DNA of 15,611 bases from an uncultured bacterium (GTDB lineage Bacteria > Cyanobacteriota > Vampirovibrionia > Gastranaerophilales > Gastranaerophilaceae): positions 1-15,611 of the forward strand of contig CASECH010000062.1 of assembly GCA_949286405.1 (NCBI GenBank), given 5' to 3'. Position 1 is the stretch's first letter; each line of letters begins with the position of its first letter. A model generated the notes under the pieces. The model worked only from the letters and a program-made list of their open reading frames with translations. It was not told the origin of the DNA and made no database searches. Both the position numbers and the translations under genes were made by a program. Of this stretch, positions 1 through 6,761 are shown piece after piece.

Positions 1-33
1 AGAAAATGTTTGCAGGGTGTAAGAAGTGTTTAA

Positions 34-56
34 GATACGTTAATTCATTAACGATC
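34..56. repeat. Short dyad downstream of bioA
   Basis: CGTTAAT (38-44) and ATTAACG (47-53) are perfect inverted repeats around two bases. After one unpaired base on the left, the flanks GAT (34-36) and ATC (54-56) extend the symmetry. No T-run follows on either strand, so it is not an obvious terminator. It may be an operator for a gene left of the window, or chance. Confidence 0.3.
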
Positions 57-73
57 AGCTTTGAGTTGCAAAT

Positions 74-1432
74 TTATTCCGGAAGTATTTCTTTAAGACA
101 CTCGAGAGCTATGTCTGTTACGTAATCCATATTTTCTTTTTCTATTATAAGTGGAGGATTAAAATACAGTACGTCGCCAAGGGGTCTGAGAATTACACCT
201 TTTTGTAGTGCTTTTTTATAGATTTGATAACCTGTACGGAGCTTGCTGTCAAAAGGAGTTTTTGTTTTTTTATCTTTAACTAGTTCAATTGCATTAATTA
301 GACCTATATGGCGTACTTCTCCAACATTTTTGTGAGGAAGAAATTTTTCTTTAATTATGTTGTTGAAGTATATCGCGTTTTCTTGTGCTTTTTTTAGAAT
401 TTTACCATCTTCAAGTAAGTCAAGTACGGCATTTGCAGCAGAACAAGCAAGAGGATTTCCGCTATATGTGTGGCTATGCATAAATGCTTTACCGGTGTTG
501 TATTCATCATAAAATGCATCATATATTTTTTGTGTTGTTATGAAAATAGCCATAGGCATATAGCCGCCAGTTAGACCTTTAGACAGACACATAATATCAG
601 GAGATACATTAGCATGTTCAAAAGCAAACATTTTTCCTGTTCTTCCATATCCTGTTGCGATTTCATCTGCAATTAAATGCACATTATATTCATCACATAG
701 TTCTCTTAATTTTTTGAGATATAGTGGTGGATAAATTTTCATTCCAGCTGAGCCTTGTAATAAAGGTTCAACAAGTAACGCAGCTGTTTCATTTCCATAT
801 TTTGCAAATGTTTCAGCCGCTTTTTGTGCACATTCACAATTACAATTTTCTCTGTTTTTGTTATAAGGACATCTATAGCAATCAGGACCTTCTATTCTTA
901 TTATATCCATTAATATCGGTTTATATAACTTGGTGTATAAATCGCAATCACCAACTGATAAAGCACCAATTGTTTCTCCATGGTAAGCTTCTGTTAGTGC
1001 CATAAATTTTGTTTTTTGTGGATTACCTGTCTGCTCGTGGTATTGGAAACTAACTTTCATTGCTGCTTCTATGGCGGAAGAACCGTTATCTGTGAAATTA
1101 AATTTACAAAGTCCTTTAGGTAGTATTTTTGATAATCTGTCACATAATTTTATTGCTTGATTGTGTGAAAAATTGGCAAAAATAACGTGTTCTAGTTTAT
1201 CAACTTGCTCTTTTATAGCCTTGTTAATTGTTGGATTGCAGTGTCCTAAAAGATTGCACCACCATGAACTAATTACATCAACATATTTATTGCCTTCAGT
1301 ATCGTATAAATAAATTCCTTCTCCGTGATCGATTATTATAGGGTTTAGAGTTTCATAATCTTTCATCTGTGAACAGGGATGCCATATGTATTTTAAATCT
1401 TTTTCTATTAAATCTTTTGTTGATGTATTCAT
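74..1432 (-). CDS. bioA: Adenosylmethionine-8-amino-7-oxononanoate aminotransferase (BioA)
   Basis: A cytosolic, PLP-dependent class III aminotransferase that converts 7-keto-8-aminopelargonate (KAPA) to 7,8-diaminopelargonate (DAPA), the step before BioD. At 452 residues it is a normal length for the family. Visible motifs are the SSWW substrate-site motif (55-58), the DEIATGYGRTG stretch (256-266) and the PLP-binding lysine K285 in LSKGLTGG. The start ATG directly follows the bioD stop codon (TAA then ATG). Its Shine-Dalgarno AAGGAG lies inside the last bioD codons, so translation is probably coupled. Two details stand out. Residues 185-201 hold five cysteines (C185, C188, C197, C199, C201). 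The position of E. coli Tyr17 (WHPYT) is Cys20 here (WHPCS). Most members of the family use S-adenosylmethionine as amino donor; a lysine-using variant cannot be excluded from sequence. bioB and bioF are not in the window. Confidence 0.95.
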   Translation of the reverse strand: MNTSTKDLIEKDLKYIWHPCSQMKDYETLNPIIIDHGEGIYLYDTEGNKYVDVISSWWCNLLGHCNPTINKAIKEQVDKLEHVIFANFSHNQAIKLCDRLSKILPKGLCKFNFTDNGSSAIEAAMKVSFQYHEQTGNPQKTKFMALTEAYHGETIGALSVGDCDLYTKLYKPILMDIIRIEGPDCYRCPYNKNRENCNCECAQKAAETFAKYGNETAALLVEPLLQGSAGMKIYPPLYLKKLRELCDEYNVHLIADEIATGYGRTGKMFAFEHANVSPDIMCLSKGLTGGYMPMAIFITTQKIYDAFYDEYNTGKAFMHSHTYSGNPLACSAANAVLDLLEDGKILKKAQENAIYFNNIIKEKFLPHKNVGEVRHIGLINAIELVKDKKTKTPFDSKLRTGYQIYKKALQKGVILRPLGDVLYFNPPLIIEKENMDYVTDIALECLKEILPE

Positions 1433-2122
1433 TTATATCTCCTTAAAAATTGAAAGAAGTTTTTCTTCTGTAATATTTAAATCTTTTTCGTTATTGTGTA
1501 CTTCAGTGATAATATTAATACCGCTTAAATATTCTATCTGATTCTTATTATCTACTTCCATAAAATCATCAGGGGTGTAGTTATTTAATATTATACCTCT
1601 AACATTAATTCCTTGTGATTTTATATATTCTGTAGTTAGTACTGTGGCATTAATTGAGCCTAGTTTTGTTGTTGCAACTACAATTACATCTAAGTCAAGT
1701 GATTTTATTACATCTGATAAAAGAAGTTGATTATTTTTATCAAGATTAAAAGGACATATTATACCTCCGGCACCTTCTACAATTATATAGTCAAATTCTT
1801 TTTTTAGATCTTCAAAATCTTTTTTGATTTTATTTTTTTGTATTGTAACCCCTTCTATTTCTGCCGCTAAGTGAGGAGATACAGCGGTTTTAAAAATATA
1901 TGATGCAACATCCTGAGGTTTTTTATTTATCCCAGCTGTTTTTAGAACGTAAGCACAATCTCCTGGGATAATTTCTCCGTTGATTTCTTCTGCACCACTA
2001 ATTGCAGGTTTAAAATAACCGCAATTGTAGCCTAAATCTCTCATTTTTTTTACCAAAAGAGCTGATACATAAGTTTTACCTACGTCAGTTCCTATTGCTG
2101 TGACAAATATCCCTCTGGTCAT
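1433..2122 (-). CDS. bioD: ATP-dependent dethiobiotin synthetase (BioD)
   Basis: Closes the ureido ring of dethiobiotin from 7,8-diaminopelargonate, CO2 and ATP in the cytosol, using the product of BioA. At 229 residues it matches the usual 220-240. The P-loop is GTDVGKT at residues 11-17. The substrate lysine motif FKPAISG holds K38, and VEGAGG (115-120) is the second phosphate and Mg-binding stretch; all are intact. The ATG at 2122 is preceded by AAGGGAG at a good distance. bioA follows with no intergenic base. A 16-bp perfect hairpin begins only about 20 bases upstream of the start, so bioDA must be expressed either by readthrough from the TpsB gene or from a promoter overlapping that hairpin. 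I see no clean -35/-10 pair there. Confidence 0.95.
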   Translation of the reverse strand: MTRGIFVTAIGTDVGKTYVSALLVKKMRDLGYNCGYFKPAISGAEEINGEIIPGDCAYVLKTAGINKKPQDVASYIFKTAVSPHLAAEIEGVTIQKNKIKKDFEDLKKEFDYIIVEGAGGIICPFNLDKNNQLLLSDVIKSLDLDVIVVATTKLGSINATVLTTEYIKSQGINVRGIILNNYTPDDFMEVDNKNQIEYLSGINIITEVHNNEKDLNITEEKLLSIFKEI

Positions 2123-2142
2123 AATATCTCTCCCTTTTCAAA

Positions 2143-2179
2143 TATTTATGCGATAACTATTAAAGTTATCGCATAAATA
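2143..2179 (-). terminator. Perfect 16-bp hairpin between TpsB gene and bioD; terminator or operator
   Basis: Bases 2143-2158 and 2164-2179 are perfect inverted repeats around a 5-base loop. The element lies 19 bases after the TpsB stop codon and about 20 bases before the bioD start. As a terminator for the TpsB transcript it is long and stable, but only a short weak U-run (ATATTTG) follows it, unlike the two clear terminators elsewhere in this window. An operator or leader hairpin controlling bioDA is an alternative. The half-site (GCGATAACT / AGTTATCGC) does not resemble the BirA or BioR sites I know. Confidence 0.6.
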
Positions 2180-2197
2180 GTGTTATAAAAATTTTTC

Positions 2198-4150
2198 TTA
2201 TAGCGCTCCGCCGCCACCATCTCTGAAGTAATCATAATGTCTTGTATCATCATAATTATTCAAATATTCAGCTTCAACATTCTTTTGGAATTGTGTTTTT
2301 GGAGCAGTACTTCTTGTTGCAAGTAGTGCATCAATATCAGGTGTTAAACTTAATTCAAAGTGGAAACGACCGTATTTTCTATCTTGTTCCCATCTGTTAT
2401 TTATTAATGGATAGCCCCAATATAGTCTTGCACTTAAATCTCCAGGAAGTTGTACTCTTAATCCCATACCTACAGATGCTAGGAAGTAGCTTCCTCCATA
2501 TATATCTTCTCTTGCAGAAGGGAAAATACCTGCGTGATCTGCGAATATTGCACCCTTAACATATCTTCCGATAAACGGAATTTTTTCACCTGTGCGAGGG
2601 CTTGTAATTGATCTTGGTAAAATAGGGAACATCAATTCACCACTTACAAAGTATCCGTTTTTACCAATCATCAAACCTTCTTGATAGCCTCTTACAGTTG
2701 CAAGACCTCCGGATTGAATTTGATCCAAATAAGGAATTTGCTTATCACCTGGAACAATTTGGTAATTACTCCTCAATTGACCTATTACACCATGAGAAAA
2801 GTCATGCAATCTTACTACACTACCACTGTATTTGAAGTAATTATTATCTCTTTGACTGTTGAAAATAGGTATAGCATAAGCTGCGTTTTGATTTAAATAC
2901 CAAATACCATATTTTGTATCTTTTCTTAATTGCAATGCAGCTTCAATACTCGTAATTTGATCAGTTCCGCCAATCCAGTCGTCTAAGATGTCGATACTAC
3001 TGAATGTTCTTGAACGTTTGTAATTCAAACCACCATAAGCTTTTAATTCTAATCCAGGCTTTCTAATGATTGGTTGAGAATAGTACAAAGAATATTGGTA
3101 TGCATTACTACCCATTCCAAAATCTCTGTAATCACCATATTTTATTTTTGCAAATGTTGATGAATATAAAAATCCTACACGTCCATCATGTTTGTTAACT
3201 GGAATATTATAATCAAAGAACGGGCTGGTAGCACCTTTAGAGAAGTATGACCCAATAGACATTTTGTCTCTAACACCAAATAAACTGTCGGCATATAACA
3301 TAGCTCCACCACGGATACTGCCTGTTGCATAACGACCTTGATTATCCATAATTCCTGTTATGTGGAATGGAAAACTTTCATTTGCAACTAATTCTATATC
3401 TGTTGTACCTGGTTCTTGACCTGCTTTTAAATTAGCAGATAATTTAATGCCTTCATTGTATCTGTTAAAATCTAACACGTCTTTTTCAAGTTCAACAATA
3501 TCAAATAATTCAGATTGCTTTTGAGGCATTCTGTCTGTAATATATTTTGATTTTGTCCAGCGATTTTGTTGGACAGTAATATTTCCTATTTTACTTTCAA
3601 CTAAATCGATTCTGATATTGCCATTTTCTACTGTTTGTTCTGGTAAGTATGCTCTTGCAGTAACAAAACCTTTTTGTGCATATAAGTTGTTTATATCATC
3701 AATTGCTTTTTGTAAGTCATTGATGAATATATTTTTACCAACTAAAGGTTGAATAATGTTATTGATTTCTTCTTTTGTTAATACCTCAGAAGGAGATACT
3801 TCTATCGAATTTATATAAACTCCTTTTGTGTCCATTTCTTCAATAGTTGCTTGGTATCCACTATCTTGAGGTGCATTATTTTTTATGATTTGTCGGTCAG
3901 TTCCAGTCTGAGTACGATTTCTTTCATAGTGTTGATAGTCCTCTTTTTGACGGTATTCATCCGTTTTGTAACGTAAACTATCTGTATCGTGTTTTATGTT
4001 ACCTCCAACCTCATTCATTATTGATTGAGGGAGAGCTAAGTCAGGTGCAGCATAAGCTCTATTAAATGTTGTAGGTAGAGCTATTGCACAACAAGCAGAT
4101 ATTGATAATACTGCTTTTAGAATATTTTTTTGAAATTTCACCTTTTTCAT
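2198..4150 (-). CDS. TpsB/ShlB/FhaC-family outer-membrane transporter (two-partner secretion, Omp85 superfamily)
   Basis: Predicted 650-residue outer-membrane barrel that would export a large TpsA-type surface protein. A Sec signal peptide covers residues 1-35 (hydrophobic 11-26, cleavage after AYA). A charged linker (36-107) may contain the N-terminal plug helix. A POTRA domain of the ShlB type follows (about 113-188, including AIDDINNLYAQKGFVTARAY), then a second POTRA-like segment (about 189-256) and a barrel (about 260-603). The diagnostic loop-6 VRGY motif is present at 486-489. The last barrel strand appears to be FHFELSL near 597-602, yet the protein continues for about 46 residues, ending in a Tyr/Asp-rich stretch and GGGGAL. 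Family members normally end at the terminal aromatic of the last strand. No TpsA partner is nearby. The gene is divergent from skp/ompH, whose product escorts such barrels. SD is AGGTGA. The family call is firm; the substrate is unknown. Confidence 0.88.
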   Translation of the reverse strand: MKKVKFQKNILKAVLSISACCAIALPTTFNRAYAAPDLALPQSIMNEVGGNIKHDTDSLRYKTDEYRQKEDYQHYERNRTQTGTDRQIIKNNAPQDSGYQATIEEMDTKGVYINSIEVSPSEVLTKEEINNIIQPLVGKNIFINDLQKAIDDINNLYAQKGFVTARAYLPEQTVENGNIRIDLVESKIGNITVQQNRWTKSKYITDRMPQKQSELFDIVELEKDVLDFNRYNEGIKLSANLKAGQEPGTTDIELVANESFPFHITGIMDNQGRYATGSIRGGAMLYADSLFGVRDKMSIGSYFSKGATSPFFDYNIPVNKHDGRVGFLYSSTFAKIKYGDYRDFGMGSNAYQYSLYYSQPIIRKPGLELKAYGGLNYKRSRTFSSIDILDDWIGGTDQITSIEAALQLRKDTKYGIWYLNQNAAYAIPIFNSQRDNNYFKYSGSVVRLHDFSHGVIGQLRSNYQIVPGDKQIPYLDQIQSGGLATVRGYQEGLMIGKNGYFVSGELMFPILPRSITSPRTGEKIPFIGRYVKGAIFADHAGIFPSAREDIYGGSYFLASVGMGLRVQLPGDLSARLYWGYPLINNRWEQDRKYGRFHFELSLTPDIDALLATRSTAPKTQFQKNVEAEYLNNYDDTRHYDYFRDGGGGAL

Positions 4151-4309
4151 TATTCACCTATTAATTAAAGTAATCTGGATACTTTTATTCAAGTATGCTG
4201 AAGTTTAAATTTTGCCTTTTTTTTGATTATAATGTCTATTTTTTAATTTATATTACAAAAAAGTTACAAAAATTAATCTATTCGCAAAAAGTTATTAACA
4301 CCTGTTATT

Positions 4310-4339
4310 ATTATAGTGTATATTCACATATTTTGTAAA
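4310..4339 (-). promoter_or_regulatory. Sigma70-like promoter for the TpsB gene
   Basis: Read on the minus strand, TTTACA (4334-4339) and TATAAT (4310-4315) are separated by 18 bases. Transcription would start near 4303, giving a leader of about 150 bases before the ATG at 4150. The rest of the 293-base divergent spacer (4151-4443) is very AT-rich. No small ORF or RNA gene is evident in it. Just upstream of the TpsB SD are three short segments that could form alternative hairpins. No equally good plus-strand promoter for skp/ompH was found. Confidence 0.6.
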
Positions 4340-4443
4340 GGTATAAATTAAAAAAAATCAATTTAATTTTGTAGTATTTTTTTTAATTTAATTCATTTAA
4401 TGTATGTGAGTATGATTAGTATGATATTATTAAGGAGAAATTT

Positions 4444-4911
4444 ATGGACAACAAATTTAAATTTTTATTAGTAGGAGTTTCAACTTTTGTAATAGGCTTG
4501 TGTGCAAGTAATTTTGCAATGTCAGATGTTCCGCCTAGTTATAAGATTGCGGTAGTTGATGTTCCAAAAGTTGTAAATTCTTCAAGCCAAGTTGCAGCAC
4601 TAAAAAAAGAACAACAAGCAAAGGCTCAAGAAATTGTAAAATTTGTTGAAAAGGCAAGAAAGGATGTAGCTGCGACAACTGATGCTAATAAGAAAAAAGC
4701 TCTTGAAGATAAATATAATAAAGAATTAAATAAGAAAAAAGCAGATATGGATAAAAATTACGCAACAAAACTAAGTGCAATAGATGCAAATATTTCAAAT
4801 AAAATTAACGAGCAGGCAAAAGCTGGAAATTACAATATTGTACTTGCTAAAGGCGTAGTTTTATACGGTGGCGAAGATATAACAGATACAATTATTAAAG
4901 CTGTAAAATAA
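4444..4911 (+). CDS. OmpH/Skp-family periplasmic chaperone
   Basis: Small periplasmic holdase of the OmpH/Skp family (155 residues; family usually 150-180). It binds unfolded outer-membrane proteins between the Sec translocon and the BAM machinery. Residues 1-25 form a signal peptide with a hydrophobic core at about 8-20 and probable cleavage after NFA. The family N-terminal strand IAVVDVPKVVNSS (35-47) follows. A long Lys/Ala/Glu-rich coiled coil occupies about 48-125 and would form the tentacles. The closing strand pair NIVLAKGVVLYGGEDIT (131-147) is typical of OmpH. It is the only protein gene on the plus strand. SD AAGGAG lies 6 bases before the ATG. It is divergent from a TpsB barrel gene, a plausible client. 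A strong terminator begins about 10 bases after the stop. The signal region contains a cysteine (C20), but its context is not a lipobox. Confidence 0.88.
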   Translation: MDNKFKFLLVGVSTFVIGLCASNFAMSDVPPSYKIAVVDVPKVVNSSSQVAALKKEQQAKAQEIVKFVEKARKDVAATTDANKKKALEDKYNKELNKKKADMDKNYATKLSAIDANISNKINEQAKAGNYNIVLAKGVVLYGGEDITDTIIKAVK

Positions 4912-4921
4912 AATTACAATT

Positions 4922-4962
4922 AAAAAAATAACTCCCAGCTGGCTGTTGGGAGTTATTTTTTT
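4922..4962. terminator. Bidirectional intrinsic terminator between skp/ompH and hydA
   Basis: A 16-bp stem (4922-4937 with 4947-4962) encloses a 9-base loop. The GC-rich core ACTCCCA/TGGGAGT is flanked by an A-run on the left and a T-run on the right, so each strand reads as stem plus U-tract. It sits between the convergent skp/ompH stop (4911) and the hydA stop (4973) and should end both transcripts. Confidence 0.92.
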
Positions 4963-4972
4963 ATGCACATTT

Positions 4973-6736
4973 TTAGTTATTTTTAGATACGTCTTTATAT
5001 GATCCTGCAAATTTATCATTATAAATTGTATGAAGTATTTCATGTGCCTTATGTGAATTAGGGTATTCCAAATACTCTTGATATAGTTTTTGGATAGAAG
5101 GGTTCATGTGTGATTTTCTATGAGGGAGTTGAGCATCTTCTTTGTATAATCCTTCTGCTCGTTCTTCTTTGATTTTGCTATCATCGCAACTTCTTGGTTG
5201 TCCGCCCCCGTTTATGCATCCTCCAGGGCAAGCCATAACTTCAAGCATTTGGAATTTTGCATTACCTTCTTTAATTTCTTTTAAAGATTTTTCTGCTTCT
5301 TTAAGTGTTGATACTACTCTTACGATAACTTTCGTGCCTTTGATATCAAGTTCAATATCTCGTGAACGATTAGATGTACCTCTAAAGGATTTCATATCAA
5401 CATCTTTTAGTTGTTCTCCTGTGACGAATTCGTAGGCTGTTCTAACTGCTGCTTCTGCAACGCCTCCTGATGCTCCAAAAATTGTACCAGCACCGGAGTA
5501 TTCTCCAAAAGGAGAATCTGCTTTTTCAGGTTCAATTGCTTTGAAGTTTATCCCAGCCTCTCTAATCATTCTGCCAAGTTCTTGTGTTGTAAGAACGTAA
5601 TCTGTATCAGGACGTCCATTTCTTGACAATTCCGGTCTTTTACATTCATATTTTTTAGCAGTACAAGGCATAATAGCTACAACTACAAGATTTTCTCTAT
5701 CTATATTAAAGTGTTTAGGTACAAGGTCTACTAATACAGGAGATAGCATACTCATAGGTGATTTACAACTTGATAGATGATTTAACATTTCAGGATGTTC
5801 TGTTTCAAGATATTTAATCCAGGCTGGACAACAGGATGTAAATATTGGAAGATTTTTTCCTGTTTTTAGTCTTTCTAAGAATTCTGTAGCTTCTTCCATA
5901 ATAGTAAGATCTGCTGAAAAGTTTGTATCAAATACTAGGTCAAATCCTATTCTTCTAAGAGCTGCATTCATAAGTCCAATAGAATTTTCTCCAGGTTCTA
6001 GCCCAAATAATTCACCTATTGCAACTCTCGTCGCAGGTGCCATTTGCACTACAACTTTTTTATTAGGATTTGTAATTTCTTTCCATATAGCTTCTACATC
6101 TGATTTTATGGTTAATGCCCCTGTTGGGCATACAGCTGCACATTGTCCGCAGTTTACACAATCAACTTGCCCTAGAGGTCTGCCGTTCATTGGTTGAACT
6201 ACTGTTTTTGAACCTCTGTTTGCAAAGCCTAGTACAGAATGTCCTTGAAATTCACTACAAGCTCTCACACATGCTCCGCATAGGATACATTTATTAGGAT
6301 CTCTAACAATTGATGGACTTGAGTCATCAATCGGCAGGTATTCATCAAGAGGCTTTTCAGGATATCTGATTCTTTTGATTCCATACTCTTCTGCGTATTG
6401 TTGTAATTCACAGTTTCCTGATTTATCACAAGTAAGACATTCTTTGTCATGATTTGCAAGAAGTAATTCTAGTACAGTTTTTCTAATTCTTCTTGTTTTT
6501 TCTGTATTCAAGTGAATTTTAAGTCCTGCTTCAGGAGGCATTGTGCATGATGATTGAATCCCTCTGCCTTCAACTTCTACTACACACATTCTGCAAGCTC
6601 CAAAAGAAGTCAGGTCAGGACGATAGCAGAATGTAGGGACATTAAGTCCTGCTTTTCTTATTACTTCAAGAAGATTTGGTTCATCAGTGAACTCTACTTC
6701 TCTTCCGTCTATAAATAATGTTTTTTTATCGCTCAT
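4973..6736 (-). CDS. hydA: [FeFe]-hydrogenase catalytic subunit HydA (trimeric, group A3-like)
   Basis: Catalytic subunit that reduces protons to H2 (or the reverse). From the ATG at 6736 it has 587 residues. Order of domains: a 2Fe-2S plant-type ferredoxin domain (C37, C48, C51, C64); a His-ligated 4Fe-4S site (H96, C100, C103, C109); two 4Fe-4S sites (C150/153/156/160 and C193/196/199/203); then the H-cluster domain. Its three signatures are intact: TSCCPAW (from 300), MPCTAKKYE (from 356) and EVMACPGGCINGGGQP (from 499). A small-subunit-like helical tail ends the protein. An in-frame TTG at 6769 would add 11 Lys/Asn-rich residues but has no SD, whereas the ATG has AAAGGAAA nine bases upstream. 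It is the last gene of hydCBA. The length resembles HndD of Desulfovibrio rather than Thermotoga HydA, which carries an extra C-terminal cluster domain. Maturases HydE, HydF and HydG are not in the window. Confidence 0.95.
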   Translation of the reverse strand: MSDKKTLFIDGREVEFTDEPNLLEVIRKAGLNVPTFCYRPDLTSFGACRMCVVEVEGRGIQSSCTMPPEAGLKIHLNTEKTRRIRKTVLELLLANHDKECLTCDKSGNCELQQYAEEYGIKRIRYPEKPLDEYLPIDDSSPSIVRDPNKCILCGACVRACSEFQGHSVLGFANRGSKTVVQPMNGRPLGQVDCVNCGQCAAVCPTGALTIKSDVEAIWKEITNPNKKVVVQMAPATRVAIGELFGLEPGENSIGLMNAALRRIGFDLVFDTNFSADLTIMEEATEFLERLKTGKNLPIFTSCCPAWIKYLETEHPEMLNHLSSCKSPMSMLSPVLVDLVPKHFNIDRENLVVVAIMPCTAKKYECKRPELSRNGRPDTDYVLTTQELGRMIREAGINFKAIEPEKADSPFGEYSGAGTIFGASGGVAEAAVRTAYEFVTGEQLKDVDMKSFRGTSNRSRDIELDIKGTKVIVRVVSTLKEAEKSLKEIKEGNAKFQMLEVMACPGGCINGGGQPRSCDDSKIKEERAEGLYKEDAQLPHRKSHMNPSIQKLYQEYLEYPNSHKAHEILHTIYNDKFAGSYKDVSKNN

Positions 6737-6761
6737 TTTTTTATTTCCTTTATTCTCGTTT

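Noticed and set aside
4444..4520. Lipoprotein signal in the Skp/OmpH protein because of Cys20
   Set aside because: The residues before the cysteine (IGL) do not form a lipobox; a signal peptidase I site after NFA fits better.
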